In this document: positions 1 through 11,668 of the stretch, piece after piece | Layout of the letters: every line of letters begins with the position of its first letter | Numbering within the stretch: the stretch's first letter is position 1 | DNA from: Coprinopsis marcescibilis | Taxonomy: Eukaryota; Basidiomycota; Agaricomycetes; Agaricales; Psathyrellaceae | NCBI GenBank assembly: GCA_004369085.1 | Contig: ML210311.1 | Span: 1 to 64,000, forward strand | Length of the DNA: 64,000 bases | Direction of reading: 5' to 3' | Program-made: the position numbers and the translations under genes | Notes under the pieces: model-generated | The model's input: only the letters and a program-made list of their open reading frames with translations | What the model was told of the DNA's origin: nothing | Database searches by the model: none

Positions 1-598
1 TAATTGCCTCACAAGTCGGAGAGGGCGGGGGATTGGGCATTGATGATTGTGATCCGCCACTGATTTCGGATCGAAGTGAAGCACCCCTAATGTTGTTAAA
101 GACTCTGCCAATCTCAATTTGGGCTGTGGCCTGTCTAGAGCTATTGGAAAACATTATGAATACTCCCCACAGTAGCCTCGAGTACTTTATAATGGATCTG
201 AAGCCAATCTGTGGGCACACTGCTCAAAAACTGTCGAAAGGCAGACCAAATCTGATCATGTTTCAAAAATATATTCGATTTACGTGAGATTTACGCCAAA
301 TCGGGGTCCGGCCCAGACACACGGATCTCGGTGGGGTTGCGCACCCCCACTAATAGAAGCGGCAGAACCAGTGTAAATTATTGATTGCCGCATCGTGAAG
401 GAGCTTGACTCCGAGGCGGCCATCAATCGACACCAATCCTTGGAGCGGATAACACTCTATAACTCTTCTAGGTTCTAGCGCATCCATTGATTGAATTCAG
501 GACATGTTTATAGGCACAGGGCGTGTCAGGGGCTATGTACGCGGCATACGATTATGTAGATCGGGCAAAGATGTGTTGATCGGACAGTGCAGGATATC
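1..598. other. Intergenic, no gene seen
   Basis: No reading frame here has protein-like composition or plausible splice structure. It lies 3' of the first P450 gene and probably holds its 3' UTR. Confidence 0.5.
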
Positions 599-2795
599 TT
601 AGGCAGAGGAAGTCACAAGAGCAGCATGCTTGGGGGAACGAGGACGGATGTCGACGAGGAAAGGGGCTGGAGTGCTGTAGCATAGAAAGTCAGCAGAGAC
701 TCTCGCATATCGCAGTATGACCTACCAGATAGTTTCTGACCCAATCTCGTACTTCAACGGAATTTCCTTGCCATTGGCGTCCTTGCGAGGCCCAATGTTG
801 AAGATGTAAATCATCAACATGGTGTAGTAAGCATGGATGTCAGTAGAAAGGAACCTTCCGGGACACATCCTGATGAAACTCTGTTAGATATTGAACTTGC
901 GAGAGATTCTTGCGTCCACGTACCTGCGCCCATATCCGAAAACACCGAAGTCCGGGTCCAAAACCTCCTTGTTGAATTTGCCTTCCTTCGTCAAGTACCG
1001 CTCGGGCTTGAAGGCCATGGGATCTGGGAATCGAACTGGGTCGTGCATGACCGCCCTAGATAACATAAGTCGGAATTAGTCGTTCTTCCATATTATGCAC
1101 CAGAACAGGCGCGCACCAGGTGTTCGGCAAGAAAACGGTTCCCGCTGGGAGGAAATACCCGTTATACTCGTCCTCATTCTTGGAGATGTGAGGGAGGGCT
1201 GACGAGTATTCAAACAATGGTTAACGCCACGAGGAGCTCAGAAGCAGATTTTTTACTCACAAAGAGGGCCGACAGTATGCCAACGGGCACTTTCCTTGAT
1301 GATAGCCTGAACGTAATGGCAATGCTCGAAGTCATCAGGCACAGGCAGCCTGTCAGGGCCAACGACGGAGTCGAGTTCTTTCTGGGCCTTACGGAGCACC
1401 TCGGGGTGCATACCCAATGCCAAAATCATGCCGTAGACACCACTCAAACTCTATAGGTATTGTTAGCACGTTGGGCTCCACAAATGCAGTTTTTAGACTA
1501 ACCGTATCGGATCCGGCTAAAACAGTGTTACACTCCGGTGAGCATCCATTCGGGTTCAAGATTTTCAAGCGTTAGCTACTTACCAATGTAACCAATGGCA
1601 GCCACATTCCTCGCGACAATGGCTCGTTCTTCGTAAGACGGGTCGCTTTCAGCCGGAAGGGCGTCGATGAGTCCTCTGACGACACTGGGATGCTCGTCGG
1701 AGACACCGTTTTGCTAATTCGAAGGCATTTTAAAGTTAGCTAGGGGTTTCGTAAAAATAGCCCGAGAAGTATACTTACGACTCGTTCCTTGGCTTCCTTG
1801 AACGGAACCCGGGAAACTTCTTGACTGATCCTGCCAACCGAGTCCAAGTGGCGCCTCCACGCTGCACCCGGGAACCACGCGGGCACAAGTTTAAGGATCG
1901 GAAGGTAGTTGACGAGGTACCGACCCGCGATAGAAGCCTCAGAAAACCCTTGATTTACAGCTTGAGCTTTTACGATGAGATTTTCGTTGTATTTTGCGTC
2001 GTTGATGCCATAACCGATGCGCATGATGGTCAACCCAAGGAAGCTAGGCGAATAAAAGGTCTAAGTTTAGCCGAAGAAGAAAAAGGCACCAGGTACATAC
2101 GATCGAGTCTGGTTACGGAAGTCATCGGGGTTGGCTATCATTTCGCGGAGGTGCTTGAACAACTGATTTTTGATAATTGGGCGATAGACGTGGATTTGCA
2201 TGGGGCCAAGGTGCTGATGGAAGTCCCTTCGGTGTAACTTCCAGAACGGAGTGTAGTTCATGAACGGGAACGCCCAGTCGAGCTTGAGCCTATACAAAGT
2301 TGTGAGTCAACTGTAGATGGGGTGGATACGTAATGAGCACCCACAAGTCGAAGATAGGCATCCAAAGCCGCTCAGAAGTGTTTACAGCTCTCTTCTCGAA
2401 GATGTGGCTGATAGAAGCCACATTATTGCAGATGATAATACGTTGGCCCATGACCTCCAAGTAAGTGAGATCGCCTAAGTAGAGCAGCGAGAGTCAGACA
2501 CAATTATAATCATCCGAAAGGATTACGATTACGCACCATATTCCTTGCCCCACTTGTCGTAGACAATCCAAGGGTACACCTGGGGCATCTGCAGAAGGTT
2601 TCCAACCAGTGGATATCGCTTAGGGCCTGGGGGAAGAGGCAGATTTCGAGCGTTAATGTCACGCTTCTTCTTTCCGAAGTAGCTTTTCAACAAGAGTGCA
2701 ACGAAGAGCGGGACAAGAGCCGCAACCAAGGGTCTTGCGAGCACGGCCTGCTTGAGAGGCACCCATTCGTTTAGCAACTGCTGTGGGATAGACAT
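599..2795 (-). CDS. Cytochrome P450 monooxygenase (first of three)
   Basis: A microsomal class II P450 of about 500 residues, expected to hydroxylate or oxidise a small lipophilic substrate with electrons from a CPR reductase; the substrate is unknown. The ATG at 2795 begins MSIPQQLL, followed by a hydrophobic anchor and the proline-rich hinge LPLPPGP. The I-helix region reads AGSDT. The ExxR motif is ESAR within IIKESARWHTVGPL, and the PERF-like element is FKPERY. The heme loop FGYGRR/MCPGR is made by splicing an intron that begins right after FGYGRR. I traced the C-terminus across a phase-2 intron (675-725) to a tail beginning TPAPF and ending at a stop at 599-601. That tail aligns with the ends of the two other P450s. 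About nine introns, 50-60 nt each. The next P450 lies upstream in tandem. Confidence 0.88.
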
Positions 2796-3548
2796 GGCGC
2801 AGCAGAATAATGATACACACTCTTCGCGTTATCTTTTATACGCTCAAACATTTGCGTCACATCAGTACCTTGAATGGACCATGGTACAAGATTTGTCAGA
2901 TGAGCAACAGCAACTGTTTGTGCTTACTGAAATAACGTTCACCTTCGAAGTTGTCAACGCGGTCTCTTTCTTTGATTTTACCCCGGAGAAGACGCAGGAA
3001 GCAGGTTCTCTGTAGACTAAACTGTGAACATTCCGTCTTTCAGTCCAAGGCACAATACTATAAACAGAAACGTCGCACCGAGTCGGACTTTATGGCTCTC
3101 CCAAAGTCATTTCAGACCCTTGCATCACAATTCTGCACGAATTCTGCAGAGATATTGACCATAGTACCCAGAGTATGTTCAGTTCAAGAGTTTTGGCCTT
3201 GGCTGTGTAATCGTATGGTCTCCTATGCCTGCGTTATGTACACACGATCGATCCTATCTGTCGGCTTTGCGATATCGCCTTTTATTTGACTTGTGTGTAA
3301 CCATCTTCAGTAGTGTTGTTTGCACCGTTAACGTGAATGAATTCAGGAACTTACCTCTCTCCAAACATCGAAATCAGAAGGCGGAAAACAAAAGTGATAA
3401 CTTATATCGTATGGAATTTCGAGTGCTACATTCCACTGCATACCTTACGGGAAGGACAAGAGCGCGTTAGATTGATATCAGTGGTTTGAAATGGAACAAC
3501 GGAACAGCGCGGGGACGACCAGGGTGCGGTGTCGATGAAGTAACAAAA
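2796..3548. other. Intergenic spacer between tandem P450 genes
   Basis: No gene is seen. Short words here, including CGCACCGAG near 3073 and GATCCTATCTGT near 3246, recur in the same order upstream of the second P450 (near 5870 and 6121). This suggests the gene was duplicated together with its 5' flank. Confidence 0.4.
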
Positions 3549-5754
3549 CTACGCCTTCAATTGTATCAGAAGAGCCCCGTGCTTTTCAGAACGGATTTGA
3601 ACATCACACTCGAAAGGTGCTGGCGTGCTGTATGGGAGAAATTGTGAATGGTAAAACTCGGGGTACTGCAATCATGGTTTGACGGCACTGACCAGATCGT
3701 TTCTGATCCAACCTCCAACTTCAATGGAATATAATTCCCATTGCGGTCTTTTGCGGGCTTTACGTCGAACGCGGAGAGAAGTGAAGCAGTAAGGAAAGTG
3801 AGCACCTCGGTACTTAGGTACCTCCCAGGGCAAATGCTATGCACACACAGTCAGGTCGCGCCCTCAAAATCAACGGTCATGTCAACTTACCGACGGCCGT
3901 ACCCGAAAGCACCGGCACCAGGATCCAATACATCCTTATTGATTTGGCCATTTTTCATGTACCGCTCGGGTTTGAATGCCAGCGGATCCTCAAAACGTTT
4001 GGGATCGTGCATCACTCCCCTACACCAATCATGTGTCAGCCAATCGATATGACCCATGAAGATAAAACGGCCGCACCAGACATTAGGCATGAATAAAGTA
4101 CCTTTAGGAAGGAAATACCCGTTGTACTCTGCGTCTTCTTTAGACATATGTGGAAGTGCTAACGCAGGGGCGATGGATACTCAATAATGGGCGGCTACTC
4201 GGAAAGGTTTCCCAGACTCACATAGAGGCCCAATGGTGTGCCAGCGAGCGGCTTCCTTGACGATGGCCTGAATATAAGGAAGTTGCTCGCAATCCTCAGG
4301 ACGAGGCAGTCTCTCTGTCCCAACGACCGAATCAATTTCATTTTGTCCTTGGCGAGCAACTTCAGGATGCATCGCCAAGGCCAAGATGATAGCATATGCC
4401 CCGCTGAGGCTCTATGATTTTTCTTCGTAAGGACACCTGGGGCCCAAGGAGCCTCGAGTAACGCAGAACATACCGTATCAGCTCCAGCTAGATTCACCAA
4501 ATCAGCAACTGTTTCCTGCGCGACGGTGTAGCCAACAGATGCTTACCGATGTAGGAGACAGCAGCAATATTTTTCGCTATTGTTGCTTGCTCTGAGTAAT
4601 CCGGATGGCTTTCAGCTGGAAGACCTTCGATAAGAGTCCTGGAGACGTTCGGATATTCATCACGAGTGTCGCTTCCCTGAAAAAAAGTTTAAAATGAGCC
4701 TGCGTCTTGCACTCCGAAGATTAGGTCACTCACAATTCGTTTCATGGCGTCTGCGAAAGGCTGTTCTACCATCCTTCTGCTGGCAGCTGCGATCTCCGCC
4801 AGCTCCACCTTCCAACCTGTCCCAGGGAACCACGACGGCATGTATTGGAGCCATGGGAAATAATTGACCATGAACCTCCCCGGGACACCAGATGCCGAAA
4901 ACCCTTGGTTAACAGCGTGGGCCTCTTTGACCAAATCTGCGTTGTATTCTGCATCATTGACACCGTAAGAAACGCGCATAATCGTCTGCCCAAGCCATCT
5001 ACGCGGAACTGGAAGTGAGATGGAATCAGGAGAATATAATGGAACTGGATACGCACGCACGAGTCTCTTGAAGAATTCCATCTGGGTTGGAAGATAAGCG
5101 GCGGAGATACTTGGCGGTTTCATCTTGGATGATAGGTCGATAGGCGGCAAGTTGGTTGAGGCCCAGAAGTTGGTGGAATGTCTTCCGATGTACCCGCCAC
5201 CAGGATGTGTAACTCATGATTGGGAACGCCCAACCAAGTTCCATGCTAAATCGTCTTATAAGTGATGTCCCCACTCCTGAAGATGCAGAGATGCGATTAC
5301 ATTGACCAGGCGGGCAACCAGAGCCGGTCAGAGGTATTGGCAGAGTCTTTCTCCAGTATGTCAACGATTGCATTCTGGTTGTTGATGATGACGAGGGATT
5401 GGCCAAACACCTCGAGATAAGTCAGGTCACCTGGAAAAAGAACACGAGGATGAGGTGTTGACTGCTACGACGATGATAAGGTTCCTTACCGTATTTAGGG
5501 GCCCATTGGTCATACACAATCCAAGGATGCACCTGTGGAATTTGAAACAGATTTCCGACTAGAGGGAGGCCGGCAGGACCAGGTGGGAGGGGCAGTCCAC
5601 GAGGATTTCGGCTGCTTCGCTCAAAAGCCTTGCGAAGAACCAGAAATACGAAGACTGGAACGAGACCGGCTATCCATGGAGAAATAGGGAGCCTCGAGGA
5701 GATGGGAAGGAGCCATTGGTCAATCTGCACGTTAAGTCGTTGGAGTAGGGCCAT
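3549..5754 (-). CDS. Cytochrome P450 monooxygenase (second, tandem paralog)
   Basis: A close paralog of the neighbouring P450, same strand. I chose the ATG at 5754 (MALLQRL); the reading frame extends slightly upstream but without an ATG. The order is: N-terminal anchor, LPLPPGP hinge, GNLFQIPQVHPWIVYDQW, an I-helix segment with AGADT, the ExxR motif EAAR (IVKEAARWHTIGPL), FKPERY, then a heme loop FGYGRR/ICPGR joined by splicing. The last intron is phase 2 and precedes TPAPF, exactly as in the first P450; the stop is at 3549-3551. All catalytic landmarks are intact, so it looks functional. Likely a class II ER enzyme with unknown substrate. Confidence 0.88.
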
Positions 5755-6544
5755 CTTTCGTATGTGAAGCACCTAAAACTTGGGTGGCGTTTAAAGGATT
5801 GGTCACACCAGCGCATCGGCTCTTTTTCAAGTCGTTAAACCGGTATGAGCGGCGTTTTGCTGACAGAAATCGCACCGAGCAGGAGCCTGTCAGTCCAGCA
5901 ATGGACGCTGCAAGATATCGATGTTATCGACATGTCAGCGAGGTTAGTCGCCGGTCACCACTGCGACTGAGCGACAGTACAAAGTATTCTCAGCTCGGGG
6001 ACATAGGATATAATCTTGCACATTGTGCAAGTCCAAGCCTCCTCTTGAACGTTTGCGACCTATCCGGACCATCTTGGAATTGCTTGTGTGGGGCCTTGGG
6101 CGCTGAGCGCTCCCTGGACTGATCCTATCTGTGTCGGCCCTGTGTCACATAAGTCTATTACGAATCTTTTCCTAAATCTTAGTGTCCTTGGTATCGTAAT
6201 GACCCGAAATTTACATACGTTACAGGTCGCTGATGTTTAAGAATGGTTGTCATTCTTCGAATTCGATGTTGCGAGTACATCGATGGAGGATAACATGATG
6301 GTCAAGAGGAAGACGGATGCCAAGCCCAAATATCTGGGCTTACGCGACAGCATCACACCCTCCTCCCCGTTCTTTCTTCACCAGTTCGACAATTCCAGGG
6401 TCATTCAAGCATACCTTGACTTGTATTAGGCTGCAGAGCGCTCTCACTTGATTGAATCGACAGAGAAAAGGATTCGAATTGAAGGGTCCCTAATATTCCA
6501 TTATATTGATCATACATTACATCCAGAAAAGCTATCACATGCAT
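5755..6544. other. Intergenic, no gene seen
   Basis: No convincing gene. The first part is the 5' flank of the second P450 and shares short words with the flank of the first. The last part is the 3' flank of the secreted repeat protein. Confidence 0.4.
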
Positions 6545-7743
6545 TTAGTCAAGCTCATCAAATTCGAAGTCACGTTCAAAGAGGTCTTCGTCGATGAATT
6601 CACGCTCAAGCATGTCTGCAAAGTCCTGCAACTCACGCTCGAACAGCTCTTCGTCAAAGTCACGGCCAAAGAGCTCATCATCATCAAAGAGATCGCGCTC
6701 GAGGAGCTCGTCGCTGAACTCGAGTGAACGTTCAACGGGCTCTTCGTAGAACTCGCGCTCGAGGAGGTCAAGGTCGTCGTAGGAGAATTCTCGCTCGAGG
6801 AGCTCTTCGTCAAAGAGCTCGCGCTCGAGGAGGTCCTCGTCGAAGTCACGGCTTTCCGGTGCAGCTTCGCCGGCGGGGGCAGGGGATTCGGGAGCGGCCT
6901 CGCCTCCAGCAGCTGGTTGCTCTCCGCCTTCAGCGGGCTTGTCGGCAGCAGCGGGTTTCGCCTCAGCAGCAGGTGCGGACTTGGCAGCATCCTTGGGCTT
7001 AGCTGGGGCAGCCTTGGGCTTCTCGCCTCGCAAGGTAGAGGAAAGTCGTTTGCTAAAACATCCCCATCAGAAAGAGCTCAAGCGTGGTAGCAGTATAGTG
7101 ACAACTTACACAAAGTCACCAACCCAGTTTCGGGCTTCAAGGTCGTCAGAGAAGTCGCGCGAGTCAAGTTCGTCTTTTTCCTTCGCCTCCTTCTCCTTCT
7201 TTGCTTTTTCCTTCTTTGCCTTCTCCTCCTCCTCTTTCTTCTTCTTCTTCTCCTCTTCTTTCTTTGTCTTGCCGGTTACGCGGTTCCACCAAGACTTGAT
7301 GCCGCTAATCAACAATGTTCAGAAACCAAAACACGATAGTAGGGTATTTAATTGGAAACTTACCCAAAGAATCGGGATTCAAGTTCCACAGCGGCAGTGG
7401 CAACATCTCGGGAGACCAGGGATTCGTCAACCTCGACCTCACGCTCGAGGAGATCCTCAATGTCACGGGCGGTGAGCTCGTAATCGTCATCAAACTCCCG
7501 CCCGAGGAGCTCCTGGAGCTCTTCACGGCCGTAGATGTCGTTCAGAACATCAACAGCAGCACGACCGAAGAGATCGAGTTCCTCGATATCACGGCTACAG
7601 AAAACGCAAGCCAAGGTTAGACCGCCCATCCTGAACAGCACCAGGAAGGCAAGCACTCACGTTTGGACATCTTGCGCAGCGATGTTGGCAAAGACAGGGG
7701 CAGCGAGGGTAGCAGCAATGAGGAGACCAATAGAGAACTTCAT
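6545..7743 (-). CDS. Secreted acidic repeat protein with arginine-punctuated units
   Basis: I do not recognise a named family. Four exons can be joined in frame: 7661-7743, about 7378-7594, about 7110-7316 and the last ending at the stop 6545-6547, giving roughly 340 residues. Residues 1-19 are a clear signal peptide (MKFSIGLLIAATLAAPVFA). The mature part has about eight N-terminal and ten C-terminal units of 8-12 residues, each starting with Arg followed by Asp or Glu and an aromatic or aliphatic residue, for example RDFDEDLLE, RELFDEELLE and REFIDEDLFE. Between them lie GIKSWWNRVTGKTKK, a Lys/Glu-rich stretch and an Ala/Pro/Glu-rich linker. One dibasic KR precedes the linker. Probably extracellular or cell-wall associated and largely disordered. 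The DNA of the last exon is itself repetitive. Function unknown. Confidence 0.75.
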
Positions 7744-8627
7744 TGTAAATGTGATAAAAAGTGAATGTAAAGGTGGGTAAGGAAAGGTTTAGGGGGTGGT
7801 TAATTGATTCGGAGGAAATGTGCGATCAACGCTTATACGTGGGGGGATGAGACCAGCTCAACTTGCCATAACGATAGCAAGTGGACGGGCTTATATAGGA
7901 CACCGGTATGCTCGGCCCCTATGCGGTGTCAGTGGCAACATCATCAAACATGCTCCATAAGGCCGTAACAAACGATGGACAGACACTGCCTTTGCATCGC
8001 AGCGTTTCATGTTGAACGTTGATCTTCCGCCTCCGAGAACCCGATTGTCGAAGAAAGGCCTCAAGAAATACAGTTGTGCGACGAGGAGGCCTCTTGCGAA
8101 GGGTTAGCAGGCAAGGAGATAGGGGAGGCCAGCTCAAATTGCTGCGGAGCCTGGCCGACGCCTTTTGATGCATCATACTATTACCAGCATCGTGACCATC
8201 CCGGCCTAATGCTGAAACATCGGAGGTCGGCCTAGGTCGCCGCCGCCGCCCGCTGTCCAAGGCGCTGGCCGTCAGCAAGTCGAGTAGTACCTGAGCAGCA
8301 TGCAAAGGTGAGTATCCTCCGAGGTGGCGATTGAACCACAACTGCATCCTCCAGGACAGCTGGCAATATTGATAAGGCATCTGCCGCAGATATTCTTGTG
8401 ACCAGATTGTGACCAGATTTTAGGCTGATTCAGATTTGGAGTACCAACGCTCCGAATCAGTCAGAAGCGCGGCCTGATGAACCATCGAGGCAACGTGATA
8501 CCAAGGGAATCCGTGTCGTTAAAATTATGGGCCTGCTAGTAGAGTAGTCTAAGGTAGGTTGATCTAGCATATATGTGGAGCGGGAGTAGAGTATGATATA
8601 TGATAGCACACCGAGATTTAGAGGCAT
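7744..8627. other. Intergenic, promoter side of the secreted protein gene
   Basis: Holds the TATA-like box and pyrimidine-rich leader of the secreted repeat protein, and further on the 3' flank of ATG15. An imperfect hairpin lies near 8431-8462 (CTGATTC/GAATCAG arms). A 153-codon open frame on the minus strand has arginine-rich, non-protein-like composition and was not accepted. Confidence 0.4.
7890..7897 (-). promoter_or_regulatory. Candidate TATA box of the secreted repeat protein gene
   Basis: Read on the minus strand this is TATATAAG, about 147 bp before the ATG at 7743. Between it and the start codon lies a pyrimidine-rich stretch typical of fungal transcription starts. Confidence 0.4.
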
Positions 8628-10298
8628 TCATTGAGGACAACCAAAGGTTCCCTTCGTAGCCGGGTCATCGAAATCGCCATATTCCCAACTGAAGCAGTCC
8701 TATCAACAGAGCGTAAGCTCAGGTTATCGATTGAATGCATATGGGTACTTACAGTGCAGACCCCATCAACCCCCTCGACCTCGAAGGCTGGCTTCGGCAT
8801 GGGTATTTGCCTGGTCCGTTTGGTTGAGTTACGTTCATCTCGATCACCCTCTGGTTTCTTCTTGCCCCAACCAGGGAATAAAGACCACAGCCCACCACCC
8901 TCCTCAGGGACCTTCTCTTCCTCCTTCCACTCAGATTCAGGCCCAAGGAGTTTGTCAATTACAAACTTGATGCCGTGTGTTCGGACATCCACAGACCACC
9001 CCAACCTGTTAACGGTGTCGAATCGAATAACCTGCCCGAGGTGGCACCGGGTCTCCATCGCGAACCCACCAATAGCGCAACTCGAAGTCACCCCGTTGCA
9101 AGCTCCCATTGCTATCGGCTGTTGGATATCAGAAACCACCGGTAAATCAGGAACTAGCGTACTTACATCGGCAGTATGATACATATGTGTTATGTGCTGT
9201 GTTGATGGCTGTAGTGCATATTTATCAGCAGTGCCCTCAACCAGAGCGTACAGAACTCACAGGTGTCGGAAGATGCAGCCGGTTAGCGGCCAATTTCTCT
9301 GCAGGGGCCTCGAACGCGACAACGGGAACCCCGAATGTCACACCAATGAGGGAGGACAAGGAGCCACCCAAGGAATGACCTGTTACCCAGATGTTGGCAT
9401 CAGGATACATATAGCTGACGTTGGTATACAGGTTCTGCAACAGATCATCAGCCAAGATATTTCGGGAAAGCAATCCCCGACAGACTCACCAAGCCAACGG
9501 GATAGAACAGGTCCTCCTTCTCCACGAGGGCATTCTCAACGCAATTTCTGTCGCACTTGTTCCCGCCTTTGTAGCACGGGCATACAGTCGACCACGTTGG
9601 TCCGACACGAGCACAACAACACGAGAAAAGAAGGTTGTCATTGAGCTTGTCCTTTCCTGTGGTCGGTCCACCTCCTCCTACAAGCCACCCAGCCGAAGTA
9701 CCCTTGATAGCGATGACGACTGTCGAGTTGTCCGACGAAACAAACACGTGGCCCCGCATGCCATCTTCTCCAGGTAGCCAACCCCACGGCGTTGACTAGA
9801 CGTAAATAGAACTTGACTCAGCTACCCCACCGCAGCAAAGGGACCCGAACTCACAGTATTCCAACCATCTCCTCCGACATCGTACCATTCAGTTGTATTA
9901 TCCGGGTAATATGCGTCGAATGCCATGTTCGCGAACTGCAGCAAAGCATCTCGTTCACCCAGTGCTGGCCCTGGCACCTCATCCTCCCACCAATCCACAT
10001 CCAATGCTCCTTCAAGTTGAGACCTTCTCAAATCCCTCGCATCCGAGAAATTGGCATATAACGATGGTTTCTGGACGACCACCTTCTTCCTGGGTATCGT
10101 ATACGTCGTCTCTGGGCCAAAACTTGAAAGTTGTGACACGTCCGAGAAGATGATACGAGAGTCACTGGTCACTGCATGCTGGTGCCGCAGGTGGAACGTC
10201 AGTGGCGTTAAACTTGGTGATGTTGTTGCTGTCGGTGACGAGGACGACAGAAACCCAGTAATGATGCTCAGCAGTGTGGACGGCAGCCCAAGTAACAT
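8628..10298 (-). CDS. ATG15: Autophagy-related lipase ATG15 (vacuolar phospholipase)
   Basis: A triacylglycerol/phospholipid lipase that breaks down autophagic bodies and other vesicle membranes inside the vacuole. The first ATG in frame is at 10298 (MLLGLPSTLLSIITGFL), a single N-terminal signal anchor. Strongly conserved blocks follow in order across at least five exons: DGMRGHVFVSSDNSTVVIAI, KGTSAGWLVGGGGPT, DNLLFSCCCARVGPTWS, then the catalytic serine elbow GHSLGGSLSSL followed by GVPVVAFEAPAEKLAANR, then HTAD/PIAMGACNG and CAIGGFAMETRCH. Splicing the last intron gives GVCTDCFSWEYGDF, the cysteine-rich end typical of ATG15, and a stop at 8628-8630. Acid and histidine residues of the triad lie in the conserved HTADP region and upstream. 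Single copy; transcribed away from the unknown membrane protein gene at 10694. Confidence 0.93.
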
Positions 10299-10693
10299 GA
10301 ACGCAATTGTCAAACAATCACTGCACCACAACTGCAGAGAGGTCTGCCGTGGTAGCGACTCAGGCTCCCGCTTTGTCAGCGATTCAGGCGGCGGCCACGT
10401 GCTAGATGTGTTAGGCGCTCTTGCACTGAGGCTGAGTCAGCTTCAGCGCGCTGAGCCCTGAGATTTCGTTATCGCGCTTTACCCAACTACCCGCAAATGA
10501 GCCCCTAGGCTGTAATCAAGCCGGTTTGAAATCGGTGCCAAAGCCTTAGCCTGTCAGGACTCAGCGCTGATTCGAAGGGAGCTAGGCCGGGATTCGTGGT
10601 GGCATTTGCCTCAATTTGAATTTTTGACGTCCGCGCTCTAATCTTGCTCTACTCACTACATATACAGCCCCGAAGTCTACGCCACGCTACGCC
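10299..10693. promoter_or_regulatory. Shared divergent promoter region
   Basis: About 395 bp between the ATG15 start (-) and the membrane protein start (+). A TATA-like CATATACA lies near 10657, about 35 bp before the plus-strand ATG. Nothing else was recognised. Confidence 0.35.
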
Positions 10694-11509
10694 ATGGATT
10701 CAACTGCAACAGAATTCGATCTCGAATACATCTCTTACTACTCCTCTGCAGATACGTCCTCAGACTCAATCGGATGCTACCTCGGAGGTCCTCGGGACGC
10801 TCCTGACGCCTCCCTTACGGACTATTCGGATGGTACCGAGACCGCTCCTGACTGCACGACGTCAAAATACTCGAGACATCTGCATAGGAGAGCAGCGTCG
10901 CCGAGTTTACGCAGTGCATCAACAAACCAGGACAGTCCTCGACCCAAACTCAAACGACATGGCAGATCAAGGTCTGAAAGGGGAAAATCCCTTAGACATG
11001 GCCGACCACCATCGCTCAGCATAACCCCGGGACAAATTCTCAGAAGTCTGCATAACGACCCGGCGTTTTGTCAAGCGAGTTCCTTTCACTCGGCTACCCC
11101 CCTCATCTCCTTTATTTATGTCGCCCTGGCTGCCCTGGTTATTTTCGACCCGAAATCGACATCACACACCTCTTTTCCGACCGCCGTACCTTTACAGATT
11201 CGCAAGATAATCCGGACGTACATTTTCAGCCATTTTCCATCAGCCGCCCAAAACGATACTCCTCCAACCGATTCGAGTTCTCTTCTGGCTTTGATAGGTC
11301 TGAACATACTGGGACTCTCGGCGACGTTGATGACCTTTCGTCTGCTTATTTGGCTTGTTTGCTACTTGTCACATTCTCTTCTCGATATCACGGACGTAGA
11401 AAGTGCAGGAAGCCCCACAGTAAGAGATGGAATTATGGTTCAAAATCAGGATGGTGTCGATACCTTTATACACACAAGAGACATTGTGCTGGGTGGCATA
11501 CTGGGCTAG
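10694..11509 (+). CDS. Hypothetical membrane protein, 271 residues
   Basis: Not recognised. A single-exon frame starting at an ATG in good context (GCCATGG). The N-terminal 110 residues are Ser/Asp/Arg-rich and probably disordered and cytosolic, with several RRxxS and KRHGRSRS-type basic patches that could be phosphorylated. Two hydrophobic stretches follow: about residues 137-155 (ISFIYVALAALVIF) and about 200-225 (LLALIGLNILGLSATLMTF plus LLIWLVCYL). They suggest two membrane passes with a short lumenal loop. The C-terminus ends DIVLGGILG. It sits head to head with ATG15, so the two may share regulatory sequence. Nothing in the sequence gives a catalytic role. Confidence 0.6.
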   Translation: MDSTATEFDLEYISYYSSADTSSDSIGCYLGGPRDAPDASLTDYSDGTETAPDCTTSKYSRHLHRRAASPSLRSASTNQDSPRPKLKRHGRSRSERGKSLRHGRPPSLSITPGQILRSLHNDPAFCQASSFHSATPLISFIYVALAALVIFDPKSTSHTSFPTAVPLQIRKIIRTYIFSHFPSAAQNDTPPTDSSSLLALIGLNILGLSATLMTFRLLIWLVCYLSHSLLDITDVESAGSPTVRDGIMVQNQDGVDTFIHTRDIVLGGILG

Positions 11510-11668
11510 GCCATAGTAAATGTCAGAGATATGATCACATGTACAAGATTGTTATCATTTAGTATGTCAGCGACTTATGGTTCCTTTAGCCCACAATCCT
11601 TGCTACGCTGTGCTCGTATCTCAGTTCTCTTTGTCTTATAACTCCTCAAACAAGCCTTTCAAAAAGCC

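Noticed and set aside
7919..8380. 153-codon minus-strand open frame upstream of the secreted repeat protein
   Set aside because: Arginine- and serine-rich composition, no domain, no splice partners, and it lies where promoter and 3' UTR sequence are expected.
8431..8462. Imperfect hairpin in the ATG15 3' flank
   Set aside because: Short, interrupted arms with no flanking target duplication; not enough for a terminator or an element.
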